DNA of 64,000 nt from Atopobium sp034113385. Lineage in GTDB: Bacteria; Actinomycetota; Coriobacteriia; Coriobacteriales; Atopobiaceae. Below the pieces are notes generated by a model. The model ran no database searches. It was not told the origin of the DNA and was given only the letters and a program-made list of their open reading frames with translations. The DNA lies in assembly GCF_034113385.1 (NCBI RefSeq), contig NZ_JAXEXL010000015.1:1-64000 (forward strand). The letters run 5' to 3'. Made by a program: the position numbers and the translations under genes. Positions 40,808-47,664 of this stretch are shown here, piece by piece (the first letter of the stretch is position 1; each line of letters begins with the position of its first letter).

Positions 40808-41614
40808 ATGGACTATTCGATTCTTCAAGTTATTCTGGTATTTCTCGTAACGTTTGTTGCTGCAATCGACCAGTTTAGCTTCCTCGAGTCCTTGTATCAG
40901 CCACTTGTCACCGGTATGGTGATTGGCCTCATCCTTGGCGACCTACCCACTGGCCTTATCGTTGGTGGTACCTATCAGCTTATGACGATTGGCAATATGC
41001 CTATCGGCGGAGCTCAGCCACCTAACGCTGTTGTTGGTGGCATTATGGCAACCGTTTTGGCGATTTCGCTTAAGCTTGAGCCTAACGCAGCCGTTGCCCT
41101 CGCAATTCCTTTCTCTTTGCTTGGTCAGTATGGCGTAACCCTTATCTTTACTTTGATGTCTCCTCTTATGAGCAAGGCAGATCAATTTGCAGCTGATGCT
41201 AATCCTAAGGGCATTGAGCGCATTAACTATCTGTCCATGTGCATGCTTGGTGGCATTTTTGGCATCGTTGTAACCCTGTTCTTCATCGGTGGTTCCACCA
41301 TGGGCCAGGCTGTTGTGGATTCTCTTCCCAAATGGCTCACCGATGGACTTTCTGCTGCTGGTGGCATGATGCGCTTTGTTGGCTTTGCTGTTCTTCTTAA
41401 GTTCATGATGAACAAGGACATGTGGGGCTTCTACTTCATGGGCTTTGGTCTTGCACTAATCGTTTCGGGCATTAGCTCTCTTGCTACGCCAGCCCTTCTC
41501 ATCCTCGCCCTTATCGGCTTTGGCATTGCATACTGGGATTATCAGCAAAACACCCAGCTTAAGGGCGCTGTTTCCGGTTCTACTTTTGACGGAGGTGAAG
41601 AGGATGGCATCTAA
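40808..41614 (+). CDS. PTS mannose-family IIC component
   Basis: Sugar-translocating membrane subunit, 268 aa, start ATG 40808 after AAAGGAGG. It starts with DYSILQVILVFLVTFVAAID and has QPLVTGMVIGLILGDLPTGLIVGGTYQLMTIG in parts, the typical IIC signature (GLILGDxxTGLxxGGxxQL). Several further membrane segments are visible (GGIFGIVVTLFFIGGS, FYFMGFGLALIVSGISSL). Its stop overlaps the IID start by 11 bases, so the two are translated together. Confidence 0.95.
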   Translation: MDYSILQVILVFLVTFVAAIDQFSFLESLYQPLVTGMVIGLILGDLPTGLIVGGTYQLMTIGNMPIGGAQPPNAVVGGIMATVLAISLKLEPNAAVALAIPFSLLGQYGVTLIFTLMSPLMSKADQFAADANPKGIERINYLSMCMLGGIFGIVVTLFFIGGSTMGQAVVDSLPKWLTDGLSAAGGMMRFVGFAVLLKFMMNKDMWGFYFMGFGLALIVSGISSLATPALLILALIGFGIAYWDYQQNTQLKGAVSGSTFDGGEEDGI

Positions 41615-42674
41615 GGAGGAACTCACGCACTACAGCAATCTGGAGCCCACCGCCGACCTTGACCAAAAGACTCTTAACAAGATGGCATGGCGCTCCTGCT
41701 TCTTGCAGGCATCGTTTAACTACGAGCGTATGCAGGCTTCTGGCTGGTTGTACTCCATCCTTCCTGGTCTTGAGAAGATTCACACTGACAAGGAAGACCT
41801 TGCTACTTCCATGACCCATAACATGGAGTTCTTTAATATTCATCCCTTCTTGGTAACCTTTGCTATGGGTCTTATCTTGTCCATGGAGCAAAAGAAGGTT
41901 GATATTCCCACCATTCGCGCCGTCCGCGTTTCTTTGATGGGCCCCCTTGGTGGTATTGGCGATGCTCTGTTTTGGATGACGCTGGTTCCCATTACTGCAG
42001 GCATTTGCTCTAACATGGCCATTAGTGGCAACATTTTTGGACCCATTCTGTTTTTGCTCATCTTTAACGCAGTTCAATTTGCTTTGCGTTTTGGCTTGAT
42101 GAACTGGTCCTACAAGCTTGGTATGAATGCTCTTGATTCTCTTATGGAGCACATGCAGGCCTTTACACGCGCCGCTTCTATCTTGGGCGTTTTCATTGTA
42201 GGTTGCTTGACGGTAACCATGGGTGGCACGCAAATTAAGGCAGTCATTCCTAATGGCACCACGCAAGCATACGTTGCTCATGTCGCAACAGTTCCTACCG
42301 ATAAGGTAGACAGCTTCAAGGTTATTTCCAAGGGCGATAAGGACGTTACGCTTTCTGGTATGGTTGATGCAAACGGTGAGCCACTTGTTGGTACCGATGC
42401 TAGTGGTCAGCCTGCTACTGCTGGTGTTAAGGATCTGGGTAATGGCACCAGTGAGGTTACCTACATGGAGATGGTTGAGTCTCCTGTAAACATTGATATT
42501 GCCAACATTTTGGACAGCATTTGCCCTAAGTTGGTACCCCTGTCAATCGTAATGCTTCTGTACTTCCTCTTTGCTAAAAAGAACTTCACTCCTATCAAGG
42601 CTATTTGTCTTATCCTGCTTATTGGTATCTTGGGCGCTGGTCCCTTTGGCCTCTGGCCTAGTATCTGGGGTTAA
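41604..42674 (+). CDS. PTS mannose-family IID component with a large periplasm-facing insert
   Basis: Second membrane subunit of the mannose-type transporter. ATG 41604 (MASKEELTHY, GAGGTGAAGAGG upstream) overlaps IIC by 11 bases and gives 356 aa. The family core has NKMAWRSCFLQASFNYERMQ, GIGDALFWMTLVP and NWSYKLGMNALDSLM. After the helix ILGVFIVGCLTVTM (about 203-216), residues 218-303 form a polar stretch (TQAYVAHVATVPTDK, VDANGEPLVGTDASGQP). Then the C-terminal helices LVPLSIVMLLYFLFAKKN and CLILLIGILGAGPFGLWP follow. IID proteins are usually about 270-305 aa, so the insert is notable. Confidence 0.93.
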   Translation: MASKEELTHYSNLEPTADLDQKTLNKMAWRSCFLQASFNYERMQASGWLYSILPGLEKIHTDKEDLATSMTHNMEFFNIHPFLVTFAMGLILSMEQKKVDIPTIRAVRVSLMGPLGGIGDALFWMTLVPITAGICSNMAISGNIFGPILFLLIFNAVQFALRFGLMNWSYKLGMNALDSLMEHMQAFTRAASILGVFIVGCLTVTMGGTQIKAVIPNGTTQAYVAHVATVPTDKVDSFKVISKGDKDVTLSGMVDANGEPLVGTDASGQPATAGVKDLGNGTSEVTYMEMVESPVNIDIANILDSICPKLVPLSIVMLLYFLFAKKNFTPIKAICLILLIGILGAGPFGLWPSIWG

Positions 42675-42704
42675 GCTCTAACCTTTAGATGTATGGGTAA
42701 GTTT

Positions 42705-42738
42705 GGAGGCGTATGGGCAATGCCGTCCATGCGCCTCC
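42705..42738 (+). promoter_or_regulatory. Hairpin between PTS IID and the GntR regulator gene
   Basis: GGAGGCGTATGG (42705-42716) pairs with CCATGCGCCTCC (42727-42738) with a single T-G wobble around a 10-base loop. It starts 31 bases after the IID stop and lacks a T-run. It could be an RNA-processing or attenuation element that separates transporter from regulator and enzyme expression (inference). Confidence 0.5.
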
Positions 42739-42766
42739 ATTTACATATATGAGGAAGGCACTACTT

Positions 42767-43495
42767 ATGGCTATGGCATCACGAAAACAACCGCTGTACG
42801 ACCAACTCGTGGATGTACTTCGTGAAAAGATAGAAAATGACATGGTTGCTCATGACCCTCTACCATCTGAGCGTGAGCTCTCTGAGCAGTATGGCCTTTC
42901 TCGGACCACGGTACGCCTTGCTTTGCAAGAGCTAGAATCTCTAGGATTGGTAACCCGACAGCATGGGCGAGGCACCTTTGTGGCCGATAGCACCAATCGA
43001 GTTACCGATCTTTCTCAGGCGTATAGCTTTACTGAAGAAATGCATCGTCTTGGTCGAAATCCACAAACCAAAGTGCTCGAGTTTGGGCTTGTCCCCGCAG
43101 CAAAGCATGCCAGTAGTATGCTCCGTCTGCACCTGGGCACTAAGGTGTTTAAACTCAGGCGCTTACGTCTTGCTGACGGCATTCCCATGATGATTGAACG
43201 AAGCTATCTTCCGGCGAGTGAGTTTGTCTCATTGTCAGAACATGAGGTGGCAACAAAGCCTTTGTATGACATTGTCGAGAAGGACTATCACCAGAAGATA
43301 CGCTTCGCCGATGAAGAGTTTCGTGCAAGTACTGCCCGCCGCGAAGAGGCTGAGCTTTTAGGCATTCCTGAGGGCTCGCCCGTGCTCAAGCTTTCCCGTA
43401 TTACCTTTAACGATAAAAACGTGGCAATTGAGTATACGCATAGCGTCGCCAGAGCCGACCAATTTAAATACAAAATCGTACATCGCAGGGGATAG
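42767..43495 (+). CDS. GntR/HutC-family (UTRA) transcriptional regulator of the PTS operon
   Basis: A 242-residue repressor-type regulator. The winged helix-turn-helix (about 5-75) has PLYDQLVDVLREKIEN, LPSERELSEQYGLSRTTVRL and ALQELESLGLVTRQHGRGTF. The UTRA effector domain (about 90-235) contains SFTEEMHRLGR, KLRRLRLADGIPMMIERSYLP and the usual GSPVLKLSR. HutC/UTRA regulators often sense phosphorylated amino sugars (NagR, DasR, AgaR). ATG 42767 is favoured by AGGAAGG eight bases upstream; ATG 42773 is an alternative. It probably acts on the dyad at 39142-39166. Confidence 0.92.
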   Translation: MAMASRKQPLYDQLVDVLREKIENDMVAHDPLPSERELSEQYGLSRTTVRLALQELESLGLVTRQHGRGTFVADSTNRVTDLSQAYSFTEEMHRLGRNPQTKVLEFGLVPAAKHASSMLRLHLGTKVFKLRRLRLADGIPMMIERSYLPASEFVSLSEHEVATKPLYDIVEKDYHQKIRFADEEFRASTARREEAELLGIPEGSPVLKLSRITFNDKNVAIEYTHSVARADQFKYKIVHRRG

Positions 43496-43523
43496 TCCTG
43501 CAGCATAAGATAGGAGTGTATCC

Positions 43524-44693
43524 ATGTTTAGTAAAGACACAGTTGAACTCAAGGCTTTGGGTGCAGACATTACAACACGGGAAATTGCACAACAGCCTGA
43601 TTTATGGTTGGATACGCTTGAGATTTACTTGACTCATAAAGAAAAGATTCAGGCCTTTCTCGCACGTGCTCAAAATCTAGGGGGAGAAGGCATAACTGAC
43701 GTTGTCTTTACCGGTGCTGGTACCTCAGCCTATGTGGGCGATACGCTTGTGCCTTATTTGCGTCGCACGGGCAATGCCAGCGCGTTTGATTTTAAGGCTA
43801 TTCCTACCACCGATATTGTTTCGGCTCCGTACAATTTCTTGCGTCCCGAGCGTCCTTGCGTCCTTGTGTCATTTGCACGCAGTGGTAACAGCCCCGAGAG
43901 TCTTGCAGCTGTTGCTCGTGCACGAAGCGTTGTGGACAATATCCTGTTTCTCAATATTACCTGTGCTCCAGACGGTAAACTGGCTGTTCAGTCTGAGGGC
44001 GCTGACGATGCGCTTACCCTGCTTATTCCAGGAGCAAATGATCAGGGCTTTGCTATGACTGGCAGCTATAGTTGTATGGAACTGCTGAGTGCTTTAATTT
44101 TTGATACCGCTGATGATGCTCAAAAGACTGCATGGGTTACCCAGGCAGCACGTATGGGCCGTTTGGTTGTGGCGCGTGAGGACGAAATTACCTCGTGGCT
44201 TACGGATGATTTTGAGCGCATTACCTATTTGGGTTCGAGCTCATTGGGAGCTATGGCGCGTGAGGCTCAACTCAAGATTTTGGAGCTTACTGCAGGTAAA
44301 ATTGCTACTTCCTTTGATACGCCCATGGGATATCGCCATGGGCCCAAGTCCTTTGTTAACAATCGGACGCTGGTGTTTGTGTTTGTAGGCAATGACCCCT
44401 ATACCCGTCAGTATGATTTGGATATTTTGCACGAGATTGCAGCTGACAATATTGCCCTGCATACGGTTGCTATTCAGCAGCAGGCAGAGACAATCTTTGA
44501 GGGTGATGCCATAACGTTTGCAGAAGAAGCGCTGCTGCCCGAGGCATATGTGGCCTTGCCCTTTATTATGGTTGCTCAAACTATTTCACTGTTTACCTCG
44601 CTTAAGGTGGGCAATACTCCCGATACACCATCGCCTACTGGTACGGTAAATCGTGTTGTTAAAGGCGTTACCATTCACGAGCTTGAGGCGTAA
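43524..44693 (+). CDS. SIS-domain sugar isomerase/deaminase, AgaS-like
   Basis: A 389-residue double-SIS protein similar to AgaS (galactosamine-6-phosphate deaminase/isomerase) and GlmS-type isomerases. Features are FTGAGTSAYVGDTLVPYL (first SIS), VLVSFARSGNSPESLAAV (sugar-phosphate loop), YLGSSSLGAMAREAQLKILELTAG in parts (second SIS) and FDTPMGYRHGPKSFVN, the typical AgaS block. It would convert galactosamine-6-phosphate to tagatose-6-phosphate and ammonia; glucosamine-like substrates are also possible. AGGAGTG precedes ATG. Its stop overlaps the kinase start by one base. Confidence 0.87.
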   Translation: MFSKDTVELKALGADITTREIAQQPDLWLDTLEIYLTHKEKIQAFLARAQNLGGEGITDVVFTGAGTSAYVGDTLVPYLRRTGNASAFDFKAIPTTDIVSAPYNFLRPERPCVLVSFARSGNSPESLAAVARARSVVDNILFLNITCAPDGKLAVQSEGADDALTLLIPGANDQGFAMTGSYSCMELLSALIFDTADDAQKTAWVTQAARMGRLVVAREDEITSWLTDDFERITYLGSSSLGAMAREAQLKILELTAGKIATSFDTPMGYRHGPKSFVNNRTLVFVFVGNDPYTRQYDLDILHEIAADNIALHTVAIQQQAETIFEGDAITFAEEALLPEAYVALPFIMVAQTISLFTSLKVGNTPDTPSPTGTVNRVVKGVTIHELEA

Positions 44694-45625
44694 TGATTAC
44701 AACAGTCACACTTAACGCGTCTATTGATAAGGCCTACCACATGGATCAGCCAGTTGTTGGTGGGACAGTTATGCGCGTTCATGCAGTAAAAAATAGCGCG
44801 GGTGGCAAGGGGCTTAATGTTGCCCGTGTTGCAAAAATCTGCGGGTCAACCGTACAGGCAACAGGCCTTGTTGGTGGCTTTAATGGCAGCTACCTTGAGT
44901 ATCTTACCCAGCAAGATGGTATTGTGAGCAATTTTGGCCACATTGCTGGTGAGACTCGCAGCTGCATTAACATTTTAGATGAGCGTTTCTCATCAACAGA
45001 GTTTTTGGAGCCGGGCTGTGAGGTAAGCGCGCAGGAGCTCGAGGAGTATCTGGCAGATTTTCCACGTATCATTGCACAATCAGATGTGGTAACTATTTCA
45101 GGTAGCTTGCCTAAGGGTGTTCCTACGCATACGTATCAAACACTTGTTGATCTCTGTAAACAGGCTAACAAACCAGTTATTTTAGATACATCGGGCGAGG
45201 CGTTGCGCCTAGGTATTGCAGCGCAGCCTACCATGATAAAACCAAACCAAGATGAGATTGAGGCGCTGTTTAACATTTCAGTGCAGTCGCGCGCTGACGT
45301 TATAGCTGCCGCGCAACGTTTACACCAAGAAGGTATTGCTCAGGTAGTTATTTCATTGGGTGGTGACGGCGCACTGCTCGTATGCGAGCAAGGAACGTAT
45401 CAGGCAATTCCTCCTGCAATTGAAGTTGCCAATACGGTTGGTTGCGGCGACTCGATGGTTGCTGCGTTTGCAGTTGGTTTTGAACGCGCTATGAGTGCTC
45501 CCGATGCGTTGGTCTATGCCGTTGCAGTTGCCAGTGCTGCTGCCCTGTCTTCTTGCACGGGACAATATGATCCAGCTCATCGTGATGAGATTTTGCCCAA
45601 GGTTGAGCTGCGCAAAATAGCCTAA
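44693..45625 (+). CDS. PfkB-family hexose-phosphate kinase (tagatose-6-phosphate / 1-phosphofructokinase type)
   Basis: Ribokinase-family enzyme, 310 aa, of the LacC/FruK/PfkB subgroup. It starts MITTVTLNASIDKAYHMD, has NSAGGKGLNVARVAK (substrate loop), VTISGSLPKGVPTHTY and the catalytic VANTVGCGDSMVAAFAVGF (the GCGDS anion hole near residue 250). Behind agaS the likely product is tagatose-1,6-bisphosphate; the fructose-1-phosphate reaction cannot be excluded. No aldolase gene is adjacent. It is the last gene of the operon (TAATG overlap with the gene before). Confidence 0.88.
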   Translation: MITTVTLNASIDKAYHMDQPVVGGTVMRVHAVKNSAGGKGLNVARVAKICGSTVQATGLVGGFNGSYLEYLTQQDGIVSNFGHIAGETRSCINILDERFSSTEFLEPGCEVSAQELEEYLADFPRIIAQSDVVTISGSLPKGVPTHTYQTLVDLCKQANKPVILDTSGEALRLGIAAQPTMIKPNQDEIEALFNISVQSRADVIAAAQRLHQEGIAQVVISLGGDGALLVCEQGTYQAIPPAIEVANTVGCGDSMVAAFAVGFERAMSAPDALVYAVAVASAAALSSCTGQYDPAHRDEILPKVELRKIA

Positions 45626-45700
45626 GGCCGAAAAGACGCAAAGGCTGCATGGAGTGTAGGGCAGATAAGGGCGTGAGACCCAAGAGCAAATGCTTTGTTT

Positions 45701-46561
45701 TTAGACCTCACGTCCATGAGCAAAGATGCTTATGTCTAACGCTATGTCGCAAGCAATCATGACATTGTTGGCGCGGCGTTTTGGTTCATGTGCATCTTCG
45801 GGCAGAAGGTATACGTGCGCAAACTCCTGCTTAAAGGTTTCAAGCGTGCGGTACAGATGGTTGGATTTTTTTCCTTCAAGTGGTGCAATCACATTTGCAA
45901 GGTACAGCCCTTTTGTGCTGAGGTGCTCGTGAATAATGCGGGCACCTTCGGCAGTCCCCATCGGACCCAGTGGTTTAGCGCCAGAAAAAGCATCGTTTAC
46001 CACTATGTTGAAGTGGCGCTCGCTTTTTTGCAGCCACTGCCAGCCGTCATCGCACACCAATTCCAGTCGGTTGGTTTTCTTGGTAGCAAAATCGCGGATA
46101 AGGTCGTCCAAAAAGAAATGTTCACGTGCAAGTGTGGTGATAAGAGGGTCAATCTCTATAGCGGTTACTTGCATAGTGGGGTAGTGGGCAATGAGGTATT
46201 TGGGGAAAGAATATCCGCCACCGCCAATAACAACGCATGAATCTTGCGGCGTGCTTTTCTCGGTAAGAATGAGGGCGCGGGCAAAGCTTCGATGATACTC
46301 ACAGACCAACTCATTGCGCAGTTCGGGGTCGGTGTAGCTAATAGACTGGAAGGTGTTGCGGACGTTTAAAAGGCGAATGGGGGTGCCATCTTGATCTTCG
46401 GAGTCAAAAATAAGCGCACGACCAAACATGGTTTTAGGAATGAAGGTAATTCCCCGCTTTTTAAGACCCCAAATAAGTACGCGTTTGAATATGAGTGCCA
46501 TGACAATCCAAAGGACCAGATTGACGCCCCAAAATACCAATGTGGATGTGTTTAAACCCAT
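45701..46561 (-). CDS. Membrane-anchored spermidine-synthase-like methyltransferase-fold protein
   Basis: A 286-residue protein with one N-terminal membrane helix (about 8-30, VFWGVNLVLWIVMALIFKRV) and a Rossmann domain of the spermidine synthase superfamily. Visible features are CVVIGGGGYSFPKYLIAHY (glycine-rich nucleotide loop), VTAIEIDPLITTLAREHF, LVCDDGWQWLQ and the acidic active-site-like NIVVNDAFSGAKP. No speD, speA or speB gene is near. Fused or membrane-bound relatives exist in actinobacteria without proven polyamine synthesis, so the reaction is open. It is divergent from tatA. Confidence 0.8.
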   Translation of the reverse strand: MGLNTSTLVFWGVNLVLWIVMALIFKRVLIWGLKKRGITFIPKTMFGRALIFDSEDQDGTPIRLLNVRNTFQSISYTDPELRNELVCEYHRSFARALILTEKSTPQDSCVVIGGGGYSFPKYLIAHYPTMQVTAIEIDPLITTLAREHFFLDDLIRDFATKKTNRLELVCDDGWQWLQKSERHFNIVVNDAFSGAKPLGPMGTAEGARIIHEHLSTKGLYLANVIAPLEGKKSNHLYRTLETFKQEFAHVYLLPEDAHEPKRRANNVMIACDIALDISIFAHGREV

Positions 46562-46626
46562 AAGTTTCCACTCTTACGTTAATAGTGAGCAAATTTTAAA
46601 ACGCTACGTGGTAGGATAACCGAATA

Positions 46627-46651
46627 CGTAAGTAAAGTTTGTGTACTTACG
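46627..46651. promoter_or_regulatory. Dyad in the tatA promoter region
   Basis: CGTAAGTA (46627-46634) is the reverse complement of TACTTACG (46644-46651), nine bases apart. It lies between the divergent spermidine-synthase-like gene and tatA, so it could control both. No known consensus recognised. Confidence 0.4.
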
Positions 46652-46724
46652 CATCTACCTTTTATACTGAAGGGTGCGAAATTACGCGCAACGGATCGTT
46701 AGGTCCATTTATACGGAGGTAATT

Positions 46725-46925
46725 ATGATTCTTGGAATGGGTCCTTTGGAGCTTGTCATCGTTTTGGGAATTGTTCTGCTCATCTTTGGGCCTAAGAATC
46801 TTCCCAAGCTTGGTAGCACCGTTGGTAAGACCGTCAAGAACATTCGCGAGGGCATGGAAGAGGATACCAAATCCACCAAGGACGAGGTAACAGATGCCGA
46901 GGTTGTTAATAAAGACGCTGAGTAG
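46725..46925 (+). CDS. tatA: Sec-independent translocase subunit TatA/TatE
   Basis: Pore-forming component of the twin-arginine export pathway, 66 aa. ATG 46725 is preceded by CGGAGG. The protein has the N-terminal helix MGPLELVIVLGIVLLIFGPK with the conserved FGPKNLPKLG hinge, an amphipathic helix (GSTVGKTVKNIREGME) and an acidic tail. No tatC or tatB gene is adjacent, so the rest of the system must be elsewhere. Confidence 0.92.
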   Translation: MILGMGPLELVIVLGIVLLIFGPKNLPKLGSTVGKTVKNIREGMEEDTKSTKDEVTDAEVVNKDAE

Positions 46926-47046
46926 TCTTGTCGTCTTGTTGCCTGTGCCGTGTACATATCTAAGGCATATGCTACAAAGGCGTCCAGGCACACCAGAGCC
47001 ACTATCGTAAGGCACCCATTAGTTATTTTCGATTAGAGAGCAGAGC

Positions 47047-47520
47047 ATGGATAAAGAAATCATCCTTACTCCCGAAGGCCGCCAGAAGCTTGTAGACGAG
47101 CTTGAGTGGCGTGAGGGCGAGAAGCACACCGAGATTATCGCTGCCATTAAGGAAGCACGTGAGCAGGGCGACCTCTCAGAAAACGCTGAGTATGATGCCG
47201 CCAAGGAAGAAGAAGCTCAAAATGCAGCTCGCGTTGCCGAGATTCGCAAGATTTTGTCTACTGCTAAGCTTGCTGAGGCAAGTACTGGTCGCAAGGCCAT
47301 TGTATCCATTGGCTCTACCGTTGAGGTTTCTAACGAGAAGGGCAAGAAGTTCTCGTACACCATTGTAGGTACCACAGAGACTGACTCGCTGTCCAACCGC
47401 ATTTCTAATGAGTCTCCCGTTGGCGCTGCTCTTATCGGTGCCAAGATTGGTGAGACCGTAGAGTATGTAACCCCATCTGGTAAGACTCGCAGCCTTAAGG
47501 TCGAGAAAATCTCGAGGTAA
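47047..47520 (+). CDS. greA: Transcription elongation factor GreA
   Basis: Reactivates backtracked RNA polymerase by stimulating transcript cleavage. The 157-residue protein has the N-terminal coiled coil (EGRQKLVDELEWREGEK, with the tip acidic pair in GDLSENAEYDAAKE, about residues 40-55) and the C-terminal FKBP-like domain with SPVGAALIGAKIGETVEYV. AGAGAGCAGAGC lies upstream of ATG 47047. It precedes lysS, an order found in many Gram-positive bacteria. A terminator at 47543-47591 separates the two. Confidence 0.96.
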   Translation: MDKEIILTPEGRQKLVDELEWREGEKHTEIIAAIKEAREQGDLSENAEYDAAKEEEAQNAARVAEIRKILSTAKLAEASTGRKAIVSIGSTVEVSNEKGKKFSYTIVGTTETDSLSNRISNESPVGAALIGAKIGETVEYVTPSGKTRSLKVEKISR

Positions 47521-47542
47521 TGAGCCGCTTACTGTAAGCTTT

Positions 47543-47591
47543 GCGCGTTTTGGGTAGACGGCTTGTGTCGCTCCCAAGGCGCGCTTTTTTT
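47543..47591 (+). terminator. Rho-independent terminator of greA
   Basis: GCGCGTTTTGGG (47543-47554) pairs with CCCAAGGCGCGC (47573-47584) using two T-G wobbles and is followed by seven T. Confidence 0.9.
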
Positions 47592-47664
47592 GACGCGCTA
47601 CCATTTCATTGTATGCATGACCATAGCAACCACTGCCTAATCACTGCCGAGCGAAAGGAATCTC

